A stretch of DNA of 64,000 bases. Source: Streptomyces sp. SUK 48 (GTDB lineage: Bacteria > Actinomycetota > Actinomycetes > Streptomycetales > Streptomycetaceae). The position numbers and the translations under genes were made by a program. This document shows positions 39,452 through 47,567 of this stretch, in pieces; within the stretch, counting starts at the first letter, position 1, and each line of letters opens with the position of its first letter. The stretch spans positions 4,688,001 through 4,752,000 of the forward strand of contig NZ_CP045740.1 of the NCBI RefSeq assembly GCF_009650765.1, written 5' to 3'. The notes under the pieces are model-generated. The model had not been told where the DNA came from. It did not search any database and saw only the letters and a program-made list of their open reading frames with translations.

Positions 39452-41667
39452 CGGCACACCACCAGCGCGTCCAGCGCCACCGCGCCCTGCCCCCGGGGCA
39501 GCACCATCAGCGGGTTGATGTCCAGCTCGGCGATGTGGTCGCCCAGTTCCATGGCCATCCGCTGGACGCGCAGGATCACCTCCACCAGGGCGTCCACATC
39601 GGCGGGCGGCCGCCCGCGCACGCCGTCCAGCAGGGCCCGGCCGCGCAGGTCCCCGAGCAGGGCGTGGGCCTGGTCCTCGCCGAACGGGGGGACGCGTACG
39701 GCGGTGTCGCGCAGCACCTCCACCAGGACGCCCCCGAGTCCCGCGGTCACGGTCGGCCCGAACAGCTCGTCATGGGTGACCCCGACGACCATCTCCACGC
39801 CCCGCTCGACCATCTGGCACACCAGGACGCCGTCCAGCGGGATGCCCTCGTAGCGCGCGATGTCGTTCAGCTCGCGGTACGCGTCGCGCACCTGGCTGGC
39901 CGAGGTGAGGCCGATCCGCACCAGGCCCAGCTCGGTCTTGTGGGCGAGCCGGTCGCCGGACGCCTTCATCACCACCGGGTAGCCGATCTGGGCCGCCGCG
40001 CGGACGGCCGCCGCGGCGCTGGTCACCAGCTGCTCGCGCGGCACCCGGATGCCGTAGGCGCGCAGCAGCTGCTTGGCCGCGTGCTCGCTGAGCTGCCGCC
40101 CGGGGCTCATCAGCGCGGCGGCCTTGCGGAAGGAGGGGGAGGGGAAGCGCGGGGCCTCGTCGAAGGGGGAGCGGTAGCGGGCGGTGAAGCGGTGGTGGTC
40201 GAGCCAGGCGCGCACCGCCCGCAGGCAGTTGCCGGTGGTGCGGAAGGTGGCGACGCGGGAGGAGCCGAGGAGGACGTCCCGGTACGCCGGCTCGGTGCCG
40301 ACCGGCGACCCCCAGACCACGCAGACCAGCTTGTCCGTCTCCTCCGCCGCGTCCACCAGGTCGCGCACCAGCCTGTCGCTGAGCGGCGGGAAGGGGCCGG
40401 TGACCGGGCAGACCAGCACGCCGATCGAGGGGTCGGCGAGCAGCGCGTCGATGATCTTCCGGCCGCGCGCGTCGCCGACCGGGTGGCCGCCGTTGTCCAC
40501 GGGGTTGGCGACGCCGAGGTACTCCGGTATCCACTGGTGCAGCTCGGCCTGCTTCGCCGCCGAGAGGGCCGGCAGGGGCAGCCCGGCCGCCGCGGCGAGG
40601 TCGGCCACATGGGCGCCGGTGCCGCCGGAGATGGAGTAGACGGCGACGCCCTCGGCGAGCGGGGCGCCGGCCCGCGCCAACAGGGCCGCGGTGTCCTGGA
40701 GTTCGTCCAGGCCGTCGACGCGGATCACGCCGTACTGGCGCATCGCCGCGTCCACCACGTCGTCGGCGCCGGTGAGCTTGCCGGTGTGCGAGGCGGCCGT
40801 ACGGGCGCCGGTCTCGGTGCGGCCGACCTTCACCGCGACCACCGGCACGCCCCGGCGGGCGGCGCGGTCGGCGGCCAGCAGGAAGGCGCGGCCGTCCTTG
40901 AGGCCCTCCAGGTACGCGGCGATGGCGCCGACCTCGGGCTGTTCGGCGAACCAGGAGATGAAGTCGGCGCTCTCCAGATCGGCCTCGTTGCCGGTCGGGG
41001 CCCAGTGGGTCAGGCGGATGCCCAGTTCCTGGAGGGCGAAGACGGGCCGGCCCTGGTGGCCGGACTGGGTGATCAGCGCGATCGCCGGTCCGGTGAGGTC
41101 GTCCCGGAAGCGCTCGAAGGCGTTCAGGTTGGTGTTCGGGCCGAGCAGGCGCAGCCCGGAGCGGCGCACGGCCTCCGCAAGCCGCCGCTGGGCCGCGGCG
41201 CCCGCCTCGCCGGTCTCCGCGAAGCCGGAGGCGAAGGCGACGGCGAACTTCACCTTGGCCTCGGCGAGTTCCCCGATCACCGGGAGCGGGTCGGCGATCA
41301 ACAGGACGGCCAGATCGACCTGTTCGGGCAGTTCGGCGACGCAGGGGACACAGGGGACGCCGAAGACGGAGGGGCGGGCCGGGTGCACGGGGTGCACCCG
41401 GGCGCCGACCCGCTCGGCCCAGGCCAGCAGCTGCCGGGTCATCCCCGTGTGCGGGCGGCCCTCCGCGTCGGAGGCGCCGATCACGGCGACGGACCGCGGG
41501 CGGAAGAACAGGCTCAGGTCCGGGACGTCCGCGTGCAGCGGGCGCCCGCCGACGTCGAGGTCGTCCACCCGGCCGTGCACGGCGGGCCCGGGCCGCCGCT
41601 CACCGCAGGCGATGATCCGGGCGCGGCGGGAGTCGGTGGTGAGTGTCCCGTGGGTTGATCCAAGCAT
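39448..41667 (-). CDS. ADP-forming acyl-CoA synthetase (fused alpha-beta, ATP-grasp)
   Basis: 739 residues from ATG 41667 (GGAGCGGGGCGG upstream). It has an N-terminal CoA-binding domain (RPRSVAVIGASDAEGRPHTG), succinyl-CoA-synthetase-like domains with ALITQSGHQGRPVFALQELG, ASHTGKLTGADDVVDAAMRQ and VYSISGGTGAHVADLAAAA. The C-terminal ATP-grasp domain begins about residue 510 (LLRAYGIRVPREQLVTSAAA, GYPVVMKASGDRLAHKTELG). It converts acyl-CoA plus ADP and Pi to acid plus ATP, or the reverse. The histidine that normally carries the phosphate may be the H in the SGHQG/ASHTG segments. It heads an operon with the crotonase. Confidence 0.88.
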   Translation of the reverse strand: MLGSTHGTLTTDSRRARIIACGERRPGPAVHGRVDDLDVGGRPLHADVPDLSLFFRPRSVAVIGASDAEGRPHTGMTRQLLAWAERVGARVHPVHPARPSVFGVPCVPCVAELPEQVDLAVLLIADPLPVIGELAEAKVKFAVAFASGFAETGEAGAAAQRRLAEAVRRSGLRLLGPNTNLNAFERFRDDLTGPAIALITQSGHQGRPVFALQELGIRLTHWAPTGNEADLESADFISWFAEQPEVGAIAAYLEGLKDGRAFLLAADRAARRGVPVVAVKVGRTETGARTAASHTGKLTGADDVVDAAMRQYGVIRVDGLDELQDTAALLARAGAPLAEGVAVYSISGGTGAHVADLAAAAGLPLPALSAAKQAELHQWIPEYLGVANPVDNGGHPVGDARGRKIIDALLADPSIGVLVCPVTGPFPPLSDRLVRDLVDAAEETDKLVCVVWGSPVGTEPAYRDVLLGSSRVATFRTTGNCLRAVRAWLDHHRFTARYRSPFDEAPRFPSPSFRKAAALMSPGRQLSEHAAKQLLRAYGIRVPREQLVTSAAAAVRAAAQIGYPVVMKASGDRLAHKTELGLVRIGLTSASQVRDAYRELNDIARYEGIPLDGVLVCQMVERGVEMVVGVTHDELFGPTVTAGLGGVLVEVLRDTAVRVPPFGEDQAHALLGDLRGRALLDGVRGRPPADVDALVEVILRVQRMAMELGDHIAELDINPLMVLPRGQGAVALDALVVCR

Positions 41668-41713
41668 CGGTCCGCCCCGCTCCTGTGAGACAGCATGAGA
41701 CAGCACGTGTGAA

Positions 41714-41728
41714 CTGACGCTCTGTCAG
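41714..41728. promoter_or_regulatory. Catabolic-regulon palindrome CTGACGCTCTGTCAG
   Basis: Two mismatches to the consensus, followed by ATTAACG. It lies 47 bp upstream of the acyl-CoA synthetase gene at 41667, at promoter distance. Confidence 0.75.
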
Positions 41729-41773
41729 ATTAACGAACCGGAGGGATGTCAGGAATGGGGCGGAGAGGGAAAG

Positions 41774-42973
41774 TTACCGACGGGTGGGACGCGAACGCGC
41801 CGCGTGCCGCGCGACCCCCTTCGCGATCCGTCCCGCGTCCCGCGCCAGCTCCCGCAGCATCCCGCTGATCGGGTTGGTGTACCCGGTGAAGTACAGACCG
41901 GGCGCCGCCTTCGGGGTCCTGCCGCCCCGCACCACCGGCTTCCCGTCCGCGCCGAGCACCTCCAGGTGCCCGACCAGGCCGTCCAGGCCGCGCGCGTACC
42001 CCGTCGCCGCGATCACCGCCTCCGGCTCTATCCGGGAGCCGTCCGCCAGGACCACCTTCCGGGCCTCGAAGGACTCCACGGCCGCGACGATCTCCACCTT
42101 CCCGCGCCGCACCGCGTCCAGCAGGCCCACGTCCTGCACCGGGATCGCGCCCTGCCGCACCCTGCTGTACAGGCCGGTGCCGGGCCGGGGCAGCCCCTGC
42201 GCGGACAGGTCGGGCAGGGCCAGCCTGGCCTGCTGCCGGGACAGCAGGTCCACCAGGCGCACCGGCAGCCGCCGTACCAGCACGCCCGTGTACTGCGCGG
42301 GCCAGCCGAGGGTGGAGCGGCGCACGATGTGCGGGACGGTGCGCACCGCGAGCCGGACCCGCGCGGCCCCGCCCTCCACCAGGTCCACGGCTATCTCGGC
42401 ACCCGTGTTGCCGGCCCCGACCACCAGCACGTCCCGCCCGGCGTAGGGCTCCGCGTTGCGGTACGCGCCCGCGTGCAGCAACTCGCCGTCGTACGCCGTG
42501 CGGCCCGGCCAGTCGGGGACGCGCGGGGTGTGGTTGTAGCCGGTGGCGACGACCACCGCGCTGCCGGTCAGCTCCCGGCCGCCGGACGCGCGCAGCAGCC
42601 AGCCGGTGCCGTCCTCGGTCCGCTCGACGCGGTGCACCTCGACGCCGGTGACGAGCTCCAGCTCGTGGTGCTCGGCGTACTTCTCCAGATAGCGCACCAG
42701 GTCGTCGCGGGAGACCCAGCGGCCGAAGCGGCGCGGGATCTTCAGGCCGGGCAGCGCGGACAGCCGCCGGGTGGTGTGCAGATGGAGCCGGTCGTAGTGG
42801 CGCCGCCAGGACGCGCCGACCGCGTCGGACTTCTCCAGCACCACCGCCCGTATGCCCTGCGCCCGCAGCGCGTACGCGGCGGCGAGACCGCCGGGACCTG
42901 CGCCGATGACGTACACCGGGTGCTCGGCGGGGGTCGGTGAGGGGGGCGTGGGGGTGGGGCGGGAGACAGCCAT
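41774..42973 (-). CDS. Flavin-dependent monooxygenase-like NAD(P)/FAD protein
   Basis: 399 residues from ATG 42973. Two dinucleotide-binding motifs are present: VYVIGAGPGGLAAAYALRAQ (FAD) and DVLVVGAGNTGAEIAVDLVE (NADPH). Between them are HLHTTRRLSALPGLKIPRRF and ATGYNHTPRVPDWPG, where the ATGY motif is conserved in FMO-type enzymes. The C-terminal LYFTGYTNPISGMLRELARD is also typical. It belongs to the FMO/CzcO-like group. It may hydroxylate the substrate or a side chain. It is divergent from the OB-fold gene, with two palindromes in between. Confidence 0.88.
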   Translation of the reverse strand: MAVSRPTPTPPSPTPAEHPVYVIGAGPGGLAAAYALRAQGIRAVVLEKSDAVGASWRRHYDRLHLHTTRRLSALPGLKIPRRFGRWVSRDDLVRYLEKYAEHHELELVTGVEVHRVERTEDGTGWLLRASGGRELTGSAVVVATGYNHTPRVPDWPGRTAYDGELLHAGAYRNAEPYAGRDVLVVGAGNTGAEIAVDLVEGGAARVRLAVRTVPHIVRRSTLGWPAQYTGVLVRRLPVRLVDLLSRQQARLALPDLSAQGLPRPGTGLYSRVRQGAIPVQDVGLLDAVRRGKVEIVAAVESFEARKVVLADGSRIEPEAVIAATGYARGLDGLVGHLEVLGADGKPVVRGGRTPKAAPGLYFTGYTNPISGMLRELARDAGRIAKGVARHAARSRPTRR

Positions 42974-43019
42974 GAGCGGGAGCGTAATCATCCACCTGCT
43001 TGATGGGTCTCGGTCAAGA

Positions 43020-43035
43020 CCGGAATTGGTTCCGG
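43020..43035. promoter_or_regulatory. Palindrome CCGGAATTGGTTCCGG
   Basis: CCGGAA-TTGG-TTCCGG lies in the divergent region between the monooxygenase gene (start 42973) and the OB-fold gene (start 43120). It is unrelated in sequence to the CTGACGG sites and may be an operator for another regulator. Confidence 0.35.
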
Positions 43036-43100
43036 ATTGATCACGGATGTGCGCGGTGTGCGCGCGGAGGGCGGTCGAAAGGGTCGGCGGCGCGGCAGTT

Positions 43101-43115
43101 CTGACGTAGCGTCAG
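43101..43115. promoter_or_regulatory. Catabolic-regulon palindrome CTGACGTAGCGTCAG
   Basis: Symmetrical, two mismatches to the consensus, ending 4 bp before the ATG of the OB-fold gene at 43120. Binding there could block translation initiation or transcription, and might also affect the divergent monooxygenase. Confidence 0.72.
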
Positions 43116-43119
43116 ATCC

Positions 43120-43527
43120 ATGGATTCGATGAGCGACGGTCCGTCGCGCGACCTCCCCGAGGCCGACGCCTTCACCCGTCCCTACTGGGCGGCCGCCGCC
43201 GACGGCCGCCTGCTGATCCGCCGGTGCGCCGCCTGCGGCCGGGCGCACCACTATCCGCGCGAGTTCTGCCCCCACTGCTGGAGCGAGGACGTCGCCTGGG
43301 AGCAGGCCACCGGCCGCGCCACCCTCTACACCTGGTCCACGGTCCACCGCAACGACCTGCCCCCGTTCGCCGCCCGCACCCCGTACATCGCCGCCGTGGT
43401 CGACCTCGCCGAGGGGCCCAGGATGATGACGCAGCTGGTGGACATGGGGGCGGCGGAGCCGACGGCGGGGATGCCGCTGCGGGTGGCGTTCGCGGACGGT
43501 AAACCGGTTTTCCGGCCCGGGAGTTGA
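43120..43527 (+). CDS. Zn-ribbon / OB-fold protein (DUF35 family)
   Basis: 135 residues. The rubredoxin-like zinc ribbon uses C35-A-A-C38 and C49-P-H-C52. The OB-fold follows (GRATLYTWSTVHRNDLPPFA, PYIAAVVDLAEGPRMMTQLV). DUF35 proteins bind acyl-CoA and act as partners of thiolase-like aldolases (for example Ltp2 with the ChsH2 DUF35 domain in steroid side-chain degradation). No thiolase is directly adjacent; that at 46303 (2.8 kb away) is a candidate partner. The upstream palindrome puts it in the regulon. Confidence 0.9.
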   Translation: MDSMSDGPSRDLPEADAFTRPYWAAAADGRLLIRRCAACGRAHHYPREFCPHCWSEDVAWEQATGRATLYTWSTVHRNDLPPFAARTPYIAAVVDLAEGPRMMTQLVDMGAAEPTAGMPLRVAFADGKPVFRPGS

Positions 43528-43542
43528 ACCGATCATGAGGGC

Positions 43543-44406
43543 ATGCATCCCGAGTCCTGGCAGCTGACCGACGACCTCGACGACTTCCTCGCCCGCGCGG
43601 GGGGCTTCCTGCGCTCCCGCCCGGCCGCGCACACCGTGCCGCTGACGGTGACCGACACGCTCCGCAGGCACGGACTCCACTACTACGGCCGCGACGCCCC
43701 CCTCTTCGGCACCCTCGCGGCGGCGGACGGCACGGTGCTCGCGGCGCTGACCCATACGCCGCCCCACGGCCTCTACCTCACCCCCGTCACCCCGCAGCGG
43801 GCCGAGGCGCTGGCCGGGCGGCTGGCCGGTCTCGGCCACCGGTTCACGGAGGTGACCGCCGAGGAGGATACGGCGGCGGCCTTCGTGGCGGCCTGGACGC
43901 GGCGGACCGGCCGGGAGGCGACGGTGCGCCGGCGCCAACGCCTCTACCGGCTCGGCGAGCTGACCGCACCCGAGCCGGCCCCCGCGGGCCGCCCGAGGGT
44001 CGCGGGACCGGCCGACCGGGCGCTGCTGGTGCGGTGGTTCGGGGAGTTCGCCGAGGCGATGGGCGAGACCGCCGGGCGGGACGCGGAGCCCTGGGCCGAC
44101 GCCCGGATCTCCTACGGCGGCATCACCCTGTGGGAGGCCGCCGACGGCACGCCGCTGGCCATGGCCGGGGCGACCAAGGAGATCGCGGGACAGGTCCGCG
44201 TCGCCCCCGTGTACACCCCGGCCGCACTGCGCGGCCGGGGATACGCCGGCGCGGTCACCGCCGAGGTGAGCCGGGCCGCGCGCGCCGCCGGGGCGGACGA
44301 GGTCCTCCTCTTCACCGACCTGGCCAACCCCACGAGCAACGGGCTGTACCAGCGGCTCGGTTACGCGGGGGTCGCGGACTTCACCGTGTGGGAGTGCGGC
44401 GCCTGA
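43543..44406 (+). CDS. GNAT-family N-acetyltransferase
   Basis: 287 residues. The GNAT core is in the C-terminal half: VRVAPVYTPAALRGRGYAGA is the acetyl-CoA pyrophosphate loop (R-G-R-G-Y-A), and ADEVLLFTDLANPTSNGLYQ RLGY is the usual fold end. The N-terminal half (about 130 residues) is a degenerate GNAT-like domain, as in the FR47 type. Acceptor unknown. It starts 16 bp after the OB-fold gene and could be co-transcribed with it. Confidence 0.88.
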   Translation: MHPESWQLTDDLDDFLARAGGFLRSRPAAHTVPLTVTDTLRRHGLHYYGRDAPLFGTLAAADGTVLAALTHTPPHGLYLTPVTPQRAEALAGRLAGLGHRFTEVTAEEDTAAAFVAAWTRRTGREATVRRRQRLYRLGELTAPEPAPAGRPRVAGPADRALLVRWFGEFAEAMGETAGRDAEPWADARISYGGITLWEAADGTPLAMAGATKEIAGQVRVAPVYTPAALRGRGYAGAVTAEVSRAARAAGADEVLLFTDLANPTSNGLYQRLGYAGVADFTVWECGA

Positions 44407-44419
44407 CCGCACCGCCGGC

Positions 44420-45088
44420 TCACGGCCACAGCAGCCCCCGGCTCCACCCGAACCCCGTGCTGCGGTACTCCAGCCGGACATGCGCCCGGTCGGCGGCGCC
44501 CTGGAAGAACTCGACCGTGTCCGGGCGCAGCCGGTACAGCGTCCAGGTGGGGGCGGGCAGGGCGGGGTTCTCGCGAGCCCTGTCCCACGCGGCTTCCGAG
44601 GCCCGGCGCAGCTCCTGTGCCGAGGCCAGTTCCTCGCTCTGGTGCCCGGTCAGCGCCGCCGCGAGGGCGCCCGTGGAGCGGGCGTGCAGATCCGCCTGGC
44701 TCTCCTCCTCCGGCGCCGCCGCGACCGGCCCGCGCACCCGCACCTGGCGGCCCAGCACCGGCCAGTAGAAGGTCAGGGCGGCGTACGGGCGGGCGTCGAG
44801 GGCGCGGCCCTTGCGGCTCGTGGTGTGGGTGGCGAAGGACCAGCCGTCGGGGTCGGCGCCGTGCAGCATCACGATCCGGGCGTCCGGCCGCCCCTCCTCG
44901 TCCGCCGTGGCCAGCGTCATGGTGTGCGGCTCCGGCTGCCCGGCGTCCACCGCCTCCGCGAACCAGCTCGTGAACAGCGGCAGCGGGGTCGGCGGGGCCG
45001 TGTCCGGATCGAACGGCGGCAGCCGCGTCACCTCGGGGGACCAGACGCGCTGGGTCAGGAGCAGGGCGTGGAGATCGTTCTGTGCCAT
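44420..45088 (-). CDS. Pyridoxamine 5'-phosphate oxidase-like flavoprotein
   Basis: 222 residues from ATG 45088 (MAQNDLHALLLTQRVWSPEV). The PNPOx fold is recognisable by MTLATADEEGRPDARIVMLH, WSFATHTTSRKGRALDARPY (FMN-phosphate binding, S-x-K-G pattern), ALTFYWPVLGRQVRVRGPVA and the C-terminal TLYRLRPDTVEFFQGAADRA. It is close to PdxH in domain layout, but the substrate residues cannot be verified by eye. It is convergent with the GNAT gene. Confidence 0.85.
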   Translation of the reverse strand: MAQNDLHALLLTQRVWSPEVTRLPPFDPDTAPPTPLPLFTSWFAEAVDAGQPEPHTMTLATADEEGRPDARIVMLHGADPDGWSFATHTTSRKGRALDARPYAALTFYWPVLGRQVRVRGPVAAAPEEESQADLHARSTGALAAALTGHQSEELASAQELRRASEAAWDRARENPALPAPTWTLYRLRPDTVEFFQGAADRAHVRLEYRSTGFGWSRGLLWP

Positions 45089-45248
45089 GGGGCCGAGTAT
45101 CCAAGGCCGCCGGAGCGGGCCCGCCCCCGGCCTGCGCTCGCGCTCACCCGTTCGGGCCGCCCGGCGGCGCACAGGAGGGCATCCGGGTGCGCGGGCGCCG
45201 GGGTCCGCCCAGGCTGGGGGCGGGACGAGCGGACCGAGAGGGAGGGCG

Positions 45249-46286
45249 ATGATCGTAACGGTGGTGGCGATGCCGCAGGGCACCATCGCGCGCACCGACC
45301 TGGCGGAGGCCCGGCGCAGGCTCGCCGCCACCCGCTACCTCCTGGTGGACGTGGAGCTGCCGGAGACGGGCCCGGAGGCGCAGACGGAGGCGGGACCGGA
45401 GGCGGAGGCGGAACCGGAGACGGGGGAAGGCGCGGGGGAGGACGGTGAGCCGCTCGCCCGGCGGCTCGGGCTCGGCGGCGCGGACCTGGACTGGTTCGGA
45501 CGCCCCGGCGAACCCGCCCGTGCCGACTTCCTCGGCGACACCGTCGGCCTGGTGCTCCCCGTCGTCCAGGGCGAGCACGTCACCTACGCCCACGCCGTGG
45601 CCGGGGACCGCTACCTGGTCACCGCGCACCGGGGCCCCGCCTTCCTGGCCCCGGAGATCACCGCGCACGTACGCAGGGAGCGGCCCCGCGACGCCGTGGC
45701 CCTGCTCTTCCTGCTGCTCCAGTCCGCGCTGACCACCTTCCGCCGGGCCGCGGTGGCCGCGCTGCTGGAGGTGGAGGAGCTGGAGGACGACATGTTCCGG
45801 GAGCGGCGCCCCGAGCAGGTCTACCGGCTGTCCCGGCTGCGCCGCCGCTCCGCCCTGCTGCACCACACGCTGCTGCCCTACCTCCAGGTGATCGACGAGG
45901 TCATCACCCGCCGCCTGATGAGCCCCGACTTCCCCGTCGAACGGCAGCGGCTCGCCCGCGAGTTCCAGCATGTGGCCCGCATGGTCCTCACCGACATCGA
46001 GACCCTCCAGGAGGCCACCCGCCGGGCGTTCGGCAGCTACTCCTCGCTCGTCGCGGGCGAGCAGAACAACGTGATCAACCGGCTGGCCATCGTGTCCGTG
46101 ATCTTCCTGCCGCTGTCCTTCCTGACCGGCTTCTTCGGCATGAACTTCGCCTTCCTGACGGACGAGCTGGAGAGCCGCGCCATCTTCTGGCTGCTCGCGA
46201 TCGGGCTCCAGATGGGCGTGCTCGGCGGCGCGTTCTACGTCCTGCACCGCACCCGGATCTGGCGGCGGCTGCGGGACGAGGACTGA
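45249..46286 (+). CDS. CorA-like divalent metal transporter family protein
   Basis: 345 residues from ATG 45249, after GGGAGGGCG. The cytoplasmic N-domain includes an acidic repeat-rich loop (GPEAQTEAGPEAEAEPETGE). A long helix (QRLAREFQHVARMVLTDIET) leads to two C-terminal membrane spans. The signature GMN is present in LTGFFGMNFAFLTDELE. It is probably a Mg2+ (or related) channel-type transporter. It is not obviously linked to the catabolic genes around it. Confidence 0.9.
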   Translation: MIVTVVAMPQGTIARTDLAEARRRLAATRYLLVDVELPETGPEAQTEAGPEAEAEPETGEGAGEDGEPLARRLGLGGADLDWFGRPGEPARADFLGDTVGLVLPVVQGEHVTYAHAVAGDRYLVTAHRGPAFLAPEITAHVRRERPRDAVALLFLLLQSALTTFRRAAVAALLEVEELEDDMFRERRPEQVYRLSRLRRRSALLHHTLLPYLQVIDEVITRRLMSPDFPVERQRLAREFQHVARMVLTDIETLQEATRRAFGSYSSLVAGEQNNVINRLAIVSVIFLPLSFLTGFFGMNFAFLTDELESRAIFWLLAIGLQMGVLGGAFYVLHRTRIWRRLRDED

Positions 46287-46302
46287 AGGGGCCCCGGCGG
46301 GC

Positions 46303-47472
46303 TCAGCGGCCGAGCACCACCGTGCCGGAGGAGCAGAACCAGCCCCCGGTGCCGGAGGCGACCGCGAGGGCGGGCAGCGTCGCGTCCGCGCGCCGCACCT
46401 GGCGCTCCCCGGCCTCGCCGCGCAGCTGCCGTACGGCCTCCACCAGCAGGAACAGGCCCCGCATTCCCGGGTGTTGGGCGGACAGCCCGCCGCCGTCCGT
46501 GTTCACCGGCAGCGCGCCGCCGCGCACCAGCAACCGGCCCTTCGCCACGAACGCGCCGCCCTCGCCCTTGGCGCAGAAGCCCAGGTCCTCCAGCGTCACC
46601 AGGGTCATATAGGTGAAGGCGTCGTAGATCTCGGCGAGGTCGATCTCGGCGGGGCGCACCCCGGCCCGGGCGAAGGCGAGCCGGCCGCTGACCGCCGCCG
46701 GGGAGACGGTGAAGTCGGGCCACTCGGACATCGCCGCGTGCGAGACGTGCTCGCCGGTGCCGAGCACCCAGACGGGGGCCGTACGGCAGTCCCGTACGAC
46801 GTCCTCGGCGGCCAGCAGCACCGCCGCGCCGCCGTCCGAGCGCAGGCAGCAGTGCAGCTTGGTGAAGGGGTCGGCGATCAGCGGGCCCGCCAGCACCTCG
46901 TCCACGGTGACCGGCGCCCGGAACATCGCCTCCGGGTTCAGGGCCGCGTTCGCCCGCGCCTGCACCGCGACCTCGGCCAGCTGCTCGATCGTCGTGCCGT
47001 ACTCGATCATGTGCCGGCGGGCCGCCATCGCGTACTTGGCGATCAGCGTGTGCCCGTACGGCGCCTCGAACTGGAGCGGGCCGCGGGTGCCGAAGGACAA
47101 CTCCCCGGTGCGCCGGCCCGCCTTGATGTCCGCGCGCGCGGTCGAGCCGTAGACCAGGAGCACCGCCTTCGCGTGTCCCGCGGCGATCGCGTCCGCCGCG
47201 TGGGCCGCCATCACCTCCCAGGTGGCGCCGCCCACGGAGGTGGAGTCCACCCAGGTGGGGCGCAGTCCCAGGTATTCGGCGACCTCCACCGGGGCCAGCG
47301 TCCCGAGTCCCGCGGAGGCGAAGCCGTCCACCACGGACCGGTCGAGACCGGCGTCCGCGAGCGCGCGCCGGGCCGCCTGGGCGCCCAGCGCGTACGGCGT
47401 CGCGTCGGCGACCCGGCCGCAGTCGGAGAGTGCCACGCCGGCCACGGCGACGTTCCGGCTCACACGCGTCAT
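46303..47472 (-). CDS. Thiolase-like protein (SCP-x / Ltp type) lacking an obvious nucleophilic cysteine
   Basis: 389 residues from ATG 47472 (AGGAGG 9 nt upstream). It aligns in layout with lipid-transfer thiolases: RPTWVDSTSVGGATWEVMAA, then RRHMIEYGTTIEQLAEVAVQ, FCAKGEGGAFVAKGRLLVRG and VNTDGGGLSAQHPGMRGLFL. Where thiolases have a reactive Cys in G-G-S-C, this protein reads V-G-G-A-T-W-E. It is therefore a candidate retro-aldolase of the Ltp2 kind rather than a true thiolase. It is divergent from an acyl-CoA dehydrogenase across a near-perfect palindrome. Confidence 0.88.
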   Translation of the reverse strand: MTRVSRNVAVAGVALSDCGRVADATPYALGAQAARRALADAGLDRSVVDGFASAGLGTLAPVEVAEYLGLRPTWVDSTSVGGATWEVMAAHAADAIAAGHAKAVLLVYGSTARADIKAGRRTGELSFGTRGPLQFEAPYGHTLIAKYAMAARRHMIEYGTTIEQLAEVAVQARANAALNPEAMFRAPVTVDEVLAGPLIADPFTKLHCCLRSDGGAAVLLAAEDVVRDCRTAPVWVLGTGEHVSHAAMSEWPDFTVSPAAVSGRLAFARAGVRPAEIDLAEIYDAFTYMTLVTLEDLGFCAKGEGGAFVAKGRLLVRGGALPVNTDGGGLSAQHPGMRGLFLLVEAVRQLRGEAGERQVRRADATLPALAVASGTGGWFCSSGTVVLGR

Positions 47473-47516
47473 GGGAGACCTCCTGCCCCTGGGCATATCG
47501 CTTCGGCCCTCCTAAT

Positions 47517-47531
47517 ATGACGGTCCGTCAG
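47517..47531. promoter_or_regulatory. Catabolic-regulon palindrome ATGACGGTCCGTCAG
   Basis: One mismatch to the consensus. It overlaps a -10-like TAATAT (47513-47518) in the 95-bp divergent region between the thiolase-like gene and the acyl-CoA dehydrogenase at 47568. Confidence 0.8.
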
Positions 47532-47567
47532 ATCCGGTGGGAAGAGCCGGATCGGGAAGGGCCGCCC

